DNA from: Gemmatimonadota bacterium
GTDB taxonomy: Bacteria; Gemmatimonadota; Gemmatimonadetes; JACCXV01; JAHWKZ01
Direction: 5' to 3'
Length of the DNA: 15,030 bases
Assembly (NCBI GenBank): GCA_019347645.1
Contig: JAHWKZ010000022.1
Span: 1-15,030 of the forward strand
Below the pieces are notes generated by a model. It saw nothing but the letters and a program-made list of their open reading frames with translations. It made no database searches and had not been told where the DNA came from. Each line of letters begins with the position of its first letter. Positions within the stretch are counted from its first letter, which is position 1. The translations under genes and the position numbers were made by a program. Positions 1 to 6,986 of this stretch are shown here, piece after piece.

Positions 1-1
1 C

Positions 2-691
2 GACAACCCGACCAACCGGGAGATCGTGCGACGTCAGCTGTCGGCCTGGGGCATGCGGGTCGACGACCACGAGGACGGCCCCTCTGCGCTGGCTGCTGTC
101 GACGCCGGCAGGGCGTACGACGTCGTCCTCCTCGACATGCACATGCCGGGCATGGACGGGATCGAGCTCGCCCGCGGCCTGCGCGAGCGCTCCGCGACGC
201 GGGCCTTGCCACTGCTGCTGCTGACCTCGCTGATCGTCTTCTACGCCTACCTGGTGGAGTTCTTCATCGCGTGGTACTCGGGCAGCCCGTTCGAGCGGGC
301 GATCTTCTGGGACCGGGTCACCGGTCAGTACGCGTGGGCCGGGTGGATCATGTACACCTGCAACTGCATCATCCCGATGGCGCTGTGGTCCAGACGGGTG
401 CGGACGTCGTGGTTCTGGATGTTCGTCATCTCGATCTTCGTGAACATCGGGATGTGGTTCGAGCGGTTCGTGATCATCATCCAGTCGCTGGCCCACGAGT
501 TCATCCCGTACATGTGGGACTACTACACCCCGACGTGGGTGGAGTGGGGGATCACGACCGGCTCGTTCGCGTGGTTCTTCATGTGGTTCCTCCTGTTCGT
601 GAAGTTCCTGCCGTCGATGGCGATCGCGGAGCTGAAGGAGCTTCTGCCCCCGAGGCTCAAGCGACAGAAGGAGGAGCTGGCGGCGCGATGA
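2..691 (+). CDS. Receiver domain joined in frame to ActC C-terminus (5' partial, probable chimera)
   Basis: The reading frame is open from base 2, so the start lies outside the window. The first ~75 codons are a response-regulator receiver (REC) domain: it opens with DNPTNRE, typical of receivers in hybrid histidine kinases, and carries the phospho-acceptor Asp at bases 134-136 in VVLLDMHMPGMDG. At LTSL (about 221-232), where a receiver would go on to its last strand and helix, the protein becomes the C-terminal ~155 residues of an NrfD-family membrane protein: LIVFYAYLVEFFIAWYSG, three further hydrophobic spans, and a basic tail. This segment is what is expected of ActC, the quinol-oxidising membrane subunit of alternative complex III, normally about 450 residues or more, and actD follows after 7 bases. 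A natural REC-NrfD fusion lacking most of both domains would be unlikely to work. I read bases ~222-691 as a true actC 3' end and the rest as foreign. Confidence 0.8.
   Translation, partial: DNPTNREIVRRQLSAWGMRVDDHEDGPSALAAVDAGRAYDVVLLDMHMPGMDGIELARGLRERSATRALPLLLLTSLIVFYAYLVEFFIAWYSGSPFERAIFWDRVTGQYAWAGWIMYTCNCIIPMALWSRRVRTSWFWMFVISIFVNIGMWFERFVIIIQSLAHEFIPYMWDYYTPTWVEWGITTGSFAWFFMWFLLFVKFLPSMAIAELKELLPPRLKRQKEELAAR
212..232. other. Probable chimeric junction between receiver gene and actC
   Basis: The switch from receiver domain to ActC falls in a CTG-repeat-rich stretch encoding LLLLTSL. Both families can carry this peptide at this place: receivers have a hydrophobic strand ending in T/S-S-L, and ActC proteins have a similar TSLIV at the start of a membrane helix. 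A low-complexity shared word of about 20 bases is enough to join unrelated contigs in a short-read assembly. Real recombination at the same word is the alternative. The exact crossover cannot be placed inside the shared stretch. Confidence 0.6.
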
Positions 692-698
692 GGACCCC

Positions 699-1229
699 AT
701 GCCCGTAGACCGGTTCGACGACGGCGTACGCGGCGCGTTCCTGACCCAGGAGGACGCGGCGGCGGCGGTCAACGAGCTCGAGGAGGAGGGCTTCGGCCCC
801 GAGGCCATCACGGTGTTCTCGCCGATGCCCACCCCGCACCTCGAGGAGCTCCTGGTCCGCGGCGCCAGCCCGGTCCGGCTGTTCACCCTGATCGGCGGGT
901 TCCTGGGGACCTGCACCGGCTTCGCGCTCACCTACTGGACGTTCTTCGCCTGGCCGCTCCACGTCGGTGGCAAGCCGGTCTCGTCGTTCCCGGTGACGGT
1001 GGTCATCATGTTCGAGCTGACCGTCCTCCTGGGCGGGCTCTTCACCCTCGCGGGGGTATTCATCTTCAGCCGGATCCCCACCTGGGGGCGCAAGCCGGGC
1101 TACCACGAACGCTTCTCCGACGACCTGTTCGGGGTGTTCGTCCATGCCGACGACGACGACACGCAATCGCGGGCGCGGACGATCCTGGACCGGATGGGAG
1201 CCGAGGGGGTCGACGATGTCGATCGATAG
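699..1229 (+). CDS. actD: ActD, DUF3341 membrane subunit of alternative complex III
   Basis: This 176-residue protein matches the DUF3341/ActD pattern: a soluble N-terminal domain (about 1-55, GAFLTQEDAAAAVNELEEEGF), two membrane helices (about 59-84 and 97-124) separated by a short loop with the motif GGKPVSSFPV, and a C-terminal soluble part (HERFSDDLFGVFVHADD). ActD is a small integral membrane subunit that packs against ActC and ActF in alternative complex III, a quinol:cytochrome c oxidoreductase that replaces the bc1 complex. It bears no cofactor. The ATG lies 7 bases after the actC stop with GAGGA a few bases upstream, and the end overlaps actE by 14 bases, so the genes should be translated together. 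Length and layout are normal for the family. Confidence 0.88.
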   Translation: MPVDRFDDGVRGAFLTQEDAAAAVNELEEEGFGPEAITVFSPMPTPHLEELLVRGASPVRLFTLIGGFLGTCTGFALTYWTFFAWPLHVGGKPVSSFPVTVVIMFELTVLLGGLFTLAGVFIFSRIPTWGRKPGYHERFSDDLFGVFVHADDDDTQSRARTILDRMGAEGVDDVDR

Positions 1230-1767
1230 GTTCGTACGGGCGGCGGTCGTCACGCTCGCGCTCGTCACCGGCGGGTGCGAGTGGTTCGACACGATGAGCG
1301 ATCCGGCGGACATCCAGCCCCACGAGCGCGAGCCGTGGGCGCCGCCCGAGGGGTCGGTGCCGCTCGACGGACTGCCCGAGTACACCCTCGCCGACGTCGA
1401 GGGGTTGCTGACGAATCCGGTGGAGGCCGACTCGGCGTCGACGGCGGTCGGCGCGGCGTACTACCGCGGCTTCTGTTCGGTGTGCCACGGCGTCACCGGG
1501 CTCGGAAACGGCCCGATCTCGGGCCTGTTTCCTGCGATCCCGGCCATCGCCACCGGAACGGTGGCGGGCATGAGCGACGCGTACCTGTTCGCGCTGATCA
1601 CCCAGGGGCGGGGCCTGATGCCCAGCTACGAGCGGATCCCGGAGACCGCCCGCTGGGACCTCGTCAACTACCTGCGGACGATGGAGGCCGCTCCGGCGGA
1701 CACCGCCGCCGCCCGAGCCTCCGGCGGCGCCTCGGCGGCCGACACCGCGGCGGGAGGCGCGCCGTGA
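1216..1767 (+). CDS. actE: ActE, monohaem cytochrome c lipoprotein of alternative complex III
   Basis: The 183-residue product has a short hydrophobic leader ending in VTGGC (Cys21), a plausible lipobox, so it is probably an exported lipid-anchored protein. One haem c site is present: C87-S-V-C90-H91, with Met135 in GRGLMPSY as likely sixth ligand. The fold continues to WDLVNYLR, the usual last helix of class I cytochromes c. In alternative complex III, ActE is the monohaem subunit that passes electrons from the complex toward the terminal oxidase. An open frame extends upstream to 1144, but ATG 1216 is chosen because AGGGGG sits 6 bases before it and only this start gives a leader directly at the N-terminus. 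The last ~25 residues are Ala/Thr/Gly-rich and probably disordered. The stop overlaps the actF start (GTGA). Confidence 0.88.
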   Translation: MSIDRFVRAAVVTLALVTGGCEWFDTMSDPADIQPHEREPWAPPEGSVPLDGLPEYTLADVEGLLTNPVEADSASTAVGAAYYRGFCSVCHGVTGLGNGPISGLFPAIPAIATGTVAGMSDAYLFALITQGRGLMPSYERIPETARWDLVNYLRTMEAAPADTAAARASGGASAADTAAGGAP

Positions 1768-3059
1768 GACGCGGCCACGACCTGCCGCAGCTCAACGTGC
1801 GGCACGTCCTCGACCGGATGGAGGAGCGTCCGGCGGGGTGGTTCTACGGTCTGGTCGTGGTGCTCGCGATCGTGGGCGTGATCGGCTTCGTGGCCGGGAT
1901 GCTCTCCGATCCCCGGCGGGCGTGGACGGCGCTGACGTGGAACTGGGTCTTCTTCAGCGGCGTTTCGGTGGCCGGCGCGGTGGTCGCCGCCGCCGCGACG
2001 GCCTCCAACGGCGGGTGGATCTGGCCGATCCGCCGTTTCGCCGAGGGACTGACCGCCTTCCTGCCCGTCTCCTTCGCCCTGATGATCGTGCTGTTCTTCG
2101 GGATCGACGAGGTGTACGAGTGGGTCCATCATCCGCCGCCGAAGAAGGCGGCGTGGCTGAACCCGACCTTCTTCGTGGTCCGCGAGGTCCTGGCGGTGGG
2201 CGTGCTCTACGCCTTCGCCCTGGCGATGGTCTACTGGTCGCTCCGACCCGACCTCGGGCGGCTCCGGGACCGCGTCACCGGCTGGCGGGGAGACCTGTAC
2301 GGCCGCCTGGCGGGTGGCTGGCGGGGGCTCGACGTGGAAGTGGAGCGTTCGCGCGTCGTCCGGTCCCGGCTCGCCCCCGCGGTCGCCCTGCTGTACGCGG
2401 TCCTGTGGACGGTCGTCGCCTGGGACTGGCTGATGTCGATCGATCCCCACTGGTTCTCGACGCTGTTCGGGGCGTGGATCTTCATGACCCACTTCCTGGC
2501 CGCGCTCGGTGCCACCGCCGTCCTGGCCTGCGCGATCCGGCCGTACCGGTCGTTCGCCGACGTCGTCGGCACGCGCTCGCTCCACGACATCGGGAAGTTG
2601 GTGTTCGCCTTCACGATCTTCTGGACGTACCTCTTCTTCGCGCAGTACCTGGTGATCTGGTACGGCCGGCTTCCGGAAGAGACCCACTTCGTCAAGGAGC
2701 GGCTGTGGGAGGTGTACCAGCCGATCGCCACCATCGTGCTGCTGGCCGTCTTCCTCGTCCCGTTTCTCGGCCTGCTCGGCGCGAGGCCCAAGCGGACGCC
2801 GGGGACGCTGACGGCGTTCAGCGTCGTCTCCCTGATCGGGATCTGGCTCTTCCACTTGCTGCTGATCGCGCCGAGCGTGTTCCCCGAGTTCCTGGCGTTC
2901 GGCTGGATCGAGCTCTCTGTCGGCGCCGGTCTGTTCGGGCTCTTCGCCCTGTGCTACGTTGCCTTCCTGGCCGCCTTTCCCTCGATCGCCATCGCCGCCG
3001 GCCGGCCGATGGAGGAGGAGGCCGCGGAGATGGCCGAGACCCAGGAGCCCCACGACTGA
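1764..3059 (+). CDS. actF: ActF, NrfD-like quinol-oxidoreductase membrane subunit of alternative complex III
   Basis: This 431-residue protein has about ten membrane helices. Recognisable ActF segments are FGIDEVYEWVHHPPPKKAAW (about 113-131), the central WDWLMSIDPHWFSTLFG (220-236), the loop FFAQYLVIWYGRLPEET (291-307), and the last helix ending FPSIAIAAGRP. ActF is an ActC-like membrane subunit; in known structures it packs with ActC and ActD and is proposed to take part in proton movement, while quinol oxidation is assigned to ActC. The GTG start overlaps the actE stop and has GGGAGG 6 bases upstream; the longer open frame back to 1275 only shadows actE. In many genomes oxidase genes follow actF directly, but here a 64-base gap and an SDR gene follow. 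The acidic C-terminal tail is cytoplasmic-looking and unremarkable. Confidence 0.87.
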   Translation: MRRGHDLPQLNVRHVLDRMEERPAGWFYGLVVVLAIVGVIGFVAGMLSDPRRAWTALTWNWVFFSGVSVAGAVVAAAATASNGGWIWPIRRFAEGLTAFLPVSFALMIVLFFGIDEVYEWVHHPPPKKAAWLNPTFFVVREVLAVGVLYAFALAMVYWSLRPDLGRLRDRVTGWRGDLYGRLAGGWRGLDVEVERSRVVRSRLAPAVALLYAVLWTVVAWDWLMSIDPHWFSTLFGAWIFMTHFLAALGATAVLACAIRPYRSFADVVGTRSLHDIGKLVFAFTIFWTYLFFAQYLVIWYGRLPEETHFVKERLWEVYQPIATIVLLAVFLVPFLGLLGARPKRTPGTLTAFSVVSLIGIWLFHLLLIAPSVFPEFLAFGWIELSVGAGLFGLFALCYVAFLAAFPSIAIAAGRPMEEEAAEMAETQEPHD

Positions 3060-3082
3060 TCGCCGCGCCGGCGCCGATCGCC

Positions 3083-3103
3083 CGCCCGCGGAGGTCGCGG
3101 GCG
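3083..3103 (+). terminator. GC-rich hairpin after actF (possible terminator)
   Basis: A perfect 8-bp inverted repeat, CGCCCGCG / CGCGGGCG, with a 5-base loop (GAGGT) lies 24 bases after the actF stop and 20 bases before the next gene. There is no T-tract after it, so it is not a classic intrinsic terminator. It could end or weaken transcription of the act operon, or be chance in such GC-rich DNA. Confidence 0.3.
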
Positions 3104-3123
3104 ACCCCTTCGCCCCCCGCGTC

Positions 3124-3900
3124 ATGAGGACCGCCCTCGTCACCGGATCGAGCCGCGGCGTCGGCCGCGCGACGGCCCTCGTTCTGACCCGGGCGGGCCT
3201 CGACGTGGTGCTGACCGCTCGAGGACGCGCGGATCTGGAAGACGCCGCCGCGGCCGTCGCCGATGCCGGTGGCGAGGGCCGGATCGAGACGTGCGACTTC
3301 GGGGATCCCGAGGCCGTCCAGGCGCTGCTCGACCGCCTGGAGGAGGACGGCGTCGCCGTCGACGTGCTCGTCAACAACGTCGGGATCGCGCGGATGGCCC
3401 GCTTCGAGGACGTCGACGACTCGGAGTGGACGGCGAACTGGGAGGTCAACGTGATGAGCGCGGTGCGGTGCGGTCGCCGGCTGATTCCGCCGATGGTCGA
3501 GCGGGGCTGGGGCCGGGTGGTCAACGTCTCCTCGAGCGCCGGGAAGCGCCCGAGCGCGAAGTGGCCGGCCTACGCCCCCACCAAGGCCGCGCTCCAGGCG
3601 CTGACGATCGTCTGGGCGGATACCTACGGGGGGACGGGGGTGACGGTGAACGCCGTCTGCCCGGGGCCGGTGAGGACGCCGATGTGGACCGCGGCGGACG
3701 GGCTGTGGCGCGAGGTCGCTCGGGAGGGGGAAGAGAAGGAGGCGGCGCTCGAGCGGGTGGGAGAGAAGCTCCCGGCGGGTCGGATGGGGGAGCCGGAGGA
3801 GGTCGCGGCGGCGATCGGGTTCCTGTGCTCGGAGGAGGCGGCGTGGGTGCATGGGGCGGTGTTGTCCGTAGACGGAGGCAACATCGGGTTCGTCGTGTAG
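3124..3900 (+). CDS. Short-chain dehydrogenase/reductase (SDR), FabG-like
   Basis: The 258-residue product is a complete classical SDR. It has the NAD(P)-binding motif TGSSRGVG (7-14), the NNVG motif (84-87), a run of serines that includes the catalytic Ser (136-138), the catalytic Y150-x3-K154 in YAPTK, and the PGPVRTPM loop that follows the active site. The C-terminal SVDGGN is typical of FabG-like oxidoreductases acting on 3-oxoacyl or polyol-type substrates, but the substrate cannot be told from sequence. An arginine (R11) in the glycine motif favours NADPH. ATG 3124 is chosen because it places the first beta-strand right at the N-terminus, as usual; the open frame upstream to 2959 shadows actF. 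No good ribosome binding site is visible. It sits between two respiratory operons with no evident link to either. Confidence 0.85.
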   Translation: MRTALVTGSSRGVGRATALVLTRAGLDVVLTARGRADLEDAAAAVADAGGEGRIETCDFGDPEAVQALLDRLEEDGVAVDVLVNNVGIARMARFEDVDDSEWTANWEVNVMSAVRCGRRLIPPMVERGWGRVVNVSSSAGKRPSAKWPAYAPTKAALQALTIVWADTYGGTGVTVNAVCPGPVRTPMWTAADGLWREVAREGEEKEAALERVGEKLPAGRMGEPEEVAAAIGFLCSEEAAWVHGAVLSVDGGNIGFVV

Positions 3901-3992
3901 GTCTCCTCGGCCGTTCGTGGGCGCTCCTTGGTCGGGTGGGGTTGGGGGATTAGATTCCCGCTTCTGATTCTACTTTCACCTCCGGCGATCCC
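3901..3992 (+). promoter_or_regulatory. Intergenic region before ctaA, likely promoter region
   Basis: This 92-base gap before the haem A operon includes a stretch (about 3942-3978) clearly richer in A/T than its surroundings, running TTGGGGGATTAG to TGATTCTACTTT. A weak pair would be TTGGGG (3942-3947) and GATTCT (3966-3971) with 18 bases between, but the matches to sigma70 boxes are poor. Composition and position suggest a promoter; the exact boxes are uncertain. No Shine-Dalgarno sequence precedes the ctaA ATG. Confidence 0.3.
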
Positions 3993-4967
3993 ATGAAGCC
4001 TCCTTCCGACAGCCGCGCGCTCCGCGCCTACACCCGGTTCGTGGCGGGGAGCACCTTCGTGCTCCTGCTGGCCGGGGGTGTGGTCACCTCGACCGGGTCC
4101 GGTCTCGCGGTGCCCGACTGGCCGCTCTCCTTCGGCCAATGGATGCCGCCCATGGAGGGCGGCGTGCTCTACGAGCACGGGCATCGGATGATCGCCGCCT
4201 TCGTCGGATCGCTGATCGTAGTCGAGGCGCTCTGGCTGTGGCGGGCGGAACCGCGGCGATGGGTCCGGAGCCTCGGCTGGATGGCTCTGGCCGGGGTGGT
4301 CGTCCAGGGGCTGCTCGGCGGGCTGACCGTCCTGCTGCGGCTGCCGACCGCGGTGTCCGTGAGCCACGCCGGGCTCGCCGATCTCGTCTTCGGGCTGACC
4401 GTGGCGATCGCGGTGGTCACCTCGAGGAGCTGGCTGGAGGTGGACGAGGTGGAGCGTCCCGTGGATGGCGGCACCCCCGCGCTGGCCACGATCGCCGCGG
4501 GAACCGCCGCCCTCGTCTGGCTCCAGATCGTGCTCGGGGCGGTGGTGCGTCACACCGGATCCGGGCTGGTGATCCCCGACTTCCCGCTGGCTTATGGCGA
4601 ACTCGTTCCGCCGCTCGCCTCGCGCGCCGTGCAGCTCCACTTCGCCCATCGGGTCGGCGGGGTGATCGTGGCGATCGCCGCCGGATGGGTCGCCTGGCGG
4701 ACCTGGCGCGCGCATCGCGGTTCGTCTCCCCTGGTCCGACCGGCGGCGTTGCTGGCGCTCCTGGTGATCGTCCAGATCGGGCTCGGCGGGTGGACCGTGT
4801 TGTCGCACAAGGACCCGCTGGTGACGACGGCTCACGTGGGGACCGGAGCGTTGATCTTCGCCACGGTCGTGGTCCTCGCGCTCCGCTCCCGCCGTCATCT
4901 GGCGCTCTCCCCGGCGCCGGCCCACCCGCCGATCACCCCGCGCGTGGACCTGGCGGGGGCGAGATGA
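3993..4967 (+). CDS. ctaA: Haem A synthase CtaA (COX15 type)
   Basis: CtaA oxidises the methyl group of haem O to the formyl group of haem A in the membrane. The 324-residue product shows the internal duplication of the family, with eight predicted membrane helices in two similar halves. First half: STGSGLAVPDWPLSFG (33-48), E61-H62-G-H64-R with the catalytic Glu and the first histidine region, and SHAGLAD (H125). Second half: HTGSGLVIPDFPL (H187), HFAHRVGG (H216, H219) and TTAHVGTG (H281). All expected histidines are present, so it should be active. It is full length for the longer two-half form. It begins the operon; its TGA overlaps the ctaB ATG (ATGA), implying coupled translation. The product implies an aa3- or caa3-type oxidase in this organism. 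Confidence 0.93.
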   Translation: MKPPSDSRALRAYTRFVAGSTFVLLLAGGVVTSTGSGLAVPDWPLSFGQWMPPMEGGVLYEHGHRMIAAFVGSLIVVEALWLWRAEPRRWVRSLGWMALAGVVVQGLLGGLTVLLRLPTAVSVSHAGLADLVFGLTVAIAVVTSRSWLEVDEVERPVDGGTPALATIAAGTAALVWLQIVLGAVVRHTGSGLVIPDFPLAYGELVPPLASRAVQLHFAHRVGGVIVAIAAGWVAWRTWRAHRGSSPLVRPAALLALLVIVQIGLGGWTVLSHKDPLVTTAHVGTGALIFATVVVLALRSRRHLALSPAPAHPPITPRVDLAGAR

Positions 4968-5890
4968 GGGACGCCGGGGCCACCACGATCGGAGTCATGA
5001 CGGCGGTCGACGCGCGGGCGAGACCCGCGGCCGCGACGGCATCCGACTGGATCGAGCTCACGAAGCCGCGGATCGCCGGTCTGGTCACCCTCACCGCGGC
5101 CGTCGGCTTCCTCCTCGGGTCGCCGGCGGACGTCGACCTCCTCCGGCTGGCGGCGGCGGCGCTGGGGACGGCCCTGGCGGCGGGCGGGGCGGGAGCGCTC
5201 AACCAGGCCGTGGAGCGGGACGTGGACGGGCGGATGCGGCGGACGAAGGACCGCCCGATCCCATCCGGGAGGATCGACGCAAACGCCGGGCTGGCCTACG
5301 GGCTCGCCCTCTCGGCGCTCGGCCTCGTGACCCTGTGGTTCGGGTCGAATCCCCGGACGGCGATCCTGGCGATGGTCACCACGCTCCTCTACGTGGGCGT
5401 CTACACGCCGCTCAAGAGGACCACCGCGCTCAACACCCTGGTTGGCGCCGTTCCGGGCGCCCTCCCGCCGGTCATGGGCTGGACGGCCGCCACGGGAGGA
5501 CTCGATTGGGGGGCGGCGGCGCTCTTCTTCATCCTGTTCCTGTGGCAGCTTCCCCACTTCCTCTCCATCGCGTGGATGTATCGCGAAGACTACGCTCGCG
5601 CGGGCCTGAAGATGCTTCCCGCGCTCGACCCGGACGGCTCGGCGACGGGCCGGATCGCCGCGCTCTACGGTCTCGCCCTCGTCCCGGTCAGCCTCGCCCC
5701 CTGGGCTCTGGGCCTCGCCGGCGCGTCGTACTTCGTCGGCGCTTTCGCGCTCGGGGTGACCTTCTTCGGCTTCGCCCTCGCCCTGGCGATGAAGCGGGAG
5801 CGGGCATGCGCCCGCCGGCTTCTGCTCGCATCGGTCGTGTACCTGCCGGTCCTGCTCGCCCTGCTCGTCGTCGACCGCGTCGCGGTCTGA
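4964..5890 (+). CDS. ctaB: Protohaem IX farnesyltransferase CtaB (haem O synthase)
   Basis: CtaB is a UbiA-family membrane prenyltransferase that adds a farnesyl group to haem B to make haem O, the substrate of CtaA. The 308-residue product has ELTKPRI (31-37), the first Asp-rich motif NQAVERDVDGRM (80-91) followed by RTKDRPIPSGR, the YTPLKR loop (147-152), and the family-specific YREDYARAGLKMLP (206-219) near the second Asp-rich position. About nine membrane helices are expected. The ATG at 4964 overlaps the ctaA stop; a second in-frame ATG at 4997 would also be possible, removing 11 poorly conserved residues. The open frame extending upstream to 4139 is a shadow of ctaA. It is followed after 19 bases by the ABC transporter ATPase gene. 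Confidence 0.93.
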   Translation: MRDAGATTIGVMTAVDARARPAAATASDWIELTKPRIAGLVTLTAAVGFLLGSPADVDLLRLAAAALGTALAAGGAGALNQAVERDVDGRMRRTKDRPIPSGRIDANAGLAYGLALSALGLVTLWFGSNPRTAILAMVTTLLYVGVYTPLKRTTALNTLVGAVPGALPPVMGWTAATGGLDWGAAALFFILFLWQLPHFLSIAWMYREDYARAGLKMLPALDPDGSATGRIAALYGLALVPVSLAPWALGLAGASYFVGAFALGVTFFGFALALAMKRERACARRLLLASVVYLPVLLALLVVDRVAV

Positions 5891-5909
5891 CGCGGGTCGC
5901 GTTCCGCCG

Positions 5910-6986
5910 ATGAACGATCCGATCGTCGAAGTCGACGGCGTGACCCATCGCTACGGCGAGCGCCGCGCCCTCCACGACGTCTCCTTCGAGGTCCGCGAAG
6001 GCGAGCTCTTCGGCCTTCTGGGGCCCAACGGTGGGGGGAAGACCACCCTGCTGACGATCCTCTCCACCCTGCGGGTCCCCACCGGCGGCGCCGCCCGCAT
6101 CGGGGGTCGGGACGTGGTCGCCGAGCCGGACGCCGTTCGTCGTCGGATCGGCGTCGTCTTCCAGCACCCGGGCCTCGACCCCATGCTCACCGCTCGAGAG
6201 AACCTGCGCCACCAGGGCCATCTCTACGGGCTGCGGGGGAGCGGCCTGGCGGCGCGGATCGAGCGTGGGCTCGCGCGGCTGGGCGTGACCGATCGCGCGG
6301 ACGACCGGGTGGGCGAGCTCTCCGGCGGCCTCCGCCGCCGGGTCGAAGTGGCCAAAGGGCTGCTCCACGGGCCCGACGTCGTCCTGCTCGACGAGCCCAC
6401 GACCGGCTTCGATCCCGGGGGGCGGCGCGACCTGTGGGTCCATCTGCGGAGCCTCGCCGAGGAGGGCGCGGCGGTCCTCGTGGCCACCCACCTGATGGAG
6501 GAGGCCGAGCGGTGCGACCGGGTCGCGATCCTCGATCGCGGGAGCCTGGTGGCGCTGGGCGCCCCCGCCGCCCTCAAGCGGGAGATCCGGGGCGAGGTGA
6601 TCACGCTGGAGGCCGAGGAGCCGGATCGGCTCGCGGCGGCGATCGCGGAGCGATTCGACGTCGAGACCCGGGTGGTCGAGCGGACGGTGCGGATCGAGCG
6701 GCGGGACGGCGCCGGGTTCGTCCCCCGGCTGGCGGAGGCGTTCCCGGGGCTGATCCGCTCGATCACGGTGGGGAAGCCGACGCTCGAGGACGTATTCGTT
6801 CATCGGACCGGGCACCGCTTCTGGGGCGAGCACCTCTCCCGACCCGACGGCACGGCCGCCGCCGTCCCCGGGATCGAGGCGGCGCTCCCCGGGCCGACCC
6901 TCCTCCCGGCCCTGGAGGAGGGCGAGGTCGGCGAAGGACCCGGTCCGCGGGCCGACGAGCCGGCCGGCAAGGCGCGGGAGAGGTGA
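5910..6986 (+). CDS. ABC transporter ATP-binding protein (DrrA/CcmA-like)
   Basis: This 358-residue ATPase powers the permease encoded next to it. It has Walker A GPNGGGKTT (38-46), Q-loop Gln85 in VFQHPGLD, signature LSGGLRRR (137-144), Walker B VVLLDEP (157-163) with catalytic Glu162, and the switch His194 in ATHLMEEAERCD. The domain type is that of DrrA/NodI exporters. Walker A has Gly where Ala or Ser is commoner, but all catalytic residues are kept. After the ATPase core there is a regulatory-like domain ending in TLEDVFVHRTG (about 291-301), usual for this subfamily, then a ~57-residue Pro/Gly/Glu-rich tail with no recognisable motif. The stop overlaps the permease start (GTGA). Placement between haem A genes and a ctaM-like gene suggests a role in oxidase assembly, such as haem or copper handling, but the substrate is unknown. 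Confidence 0.88.
   Translation: MNDPIVEVDGVTHRYGERRALHDVSFEVREGELFGLLGPNGGGKTTLLTILSTLRVPTGGAARIGGRDVVAEPDAVRRRIGVVFQHPGLDPMLTARENLRHQGHLYGLRGSGLAARIERGLARLGVTDRADDRVGELSGGLRRRVEVAKGLLHGPDVVLLDEPTTGFDPGGRRDLWVHLRSLAEEGAAVLVATHLMEEAERCDRVAILDRGSLVALGAPAALKREIRGEVITLEAEEPDRLAAAIAERFDVETRVVERTVRIERRDGAGFVPRLAEAFPGLIRSITVGKPTLEDVFVHRTGHRFWGEHLSRPDGTAAAVPGIEAALPGPTLLPALEEGEVGEGPGPRADEPAGKARER

Noticed and set aside
1144..1215. N-terminal extension of the ActE frame
   Set aside because: The extra 24 residues overlap actD and would bury the lipoprotein leader; ATG 1216 has a well-spaced ribosome binding site.
1668..3524. 618-residue open frame on the minus strand
   Set aside because: It lies antisense across actF and an SDR gene, both with clear family motifs; its translation is Arg/Pro/Gly-rich without motifs, as expected from GC-rich shadow frames.
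3624..4925. 433-residue open frame on the minus strand
   Set aside because: It is antisense to the SDR end and all of ctaA, with a His/Pro/Arg-rich low-complexity translation typical of a shadow of a membrane protein gene.
6021..6047. Degenerate Walker A in the ABC ATPase
   Set aside because: GPNGGGKTT only replaces a small residue by Gly and keeps the Gly-Lys-Thr core; all other ATPase motifs are intact, so it is not inactive.
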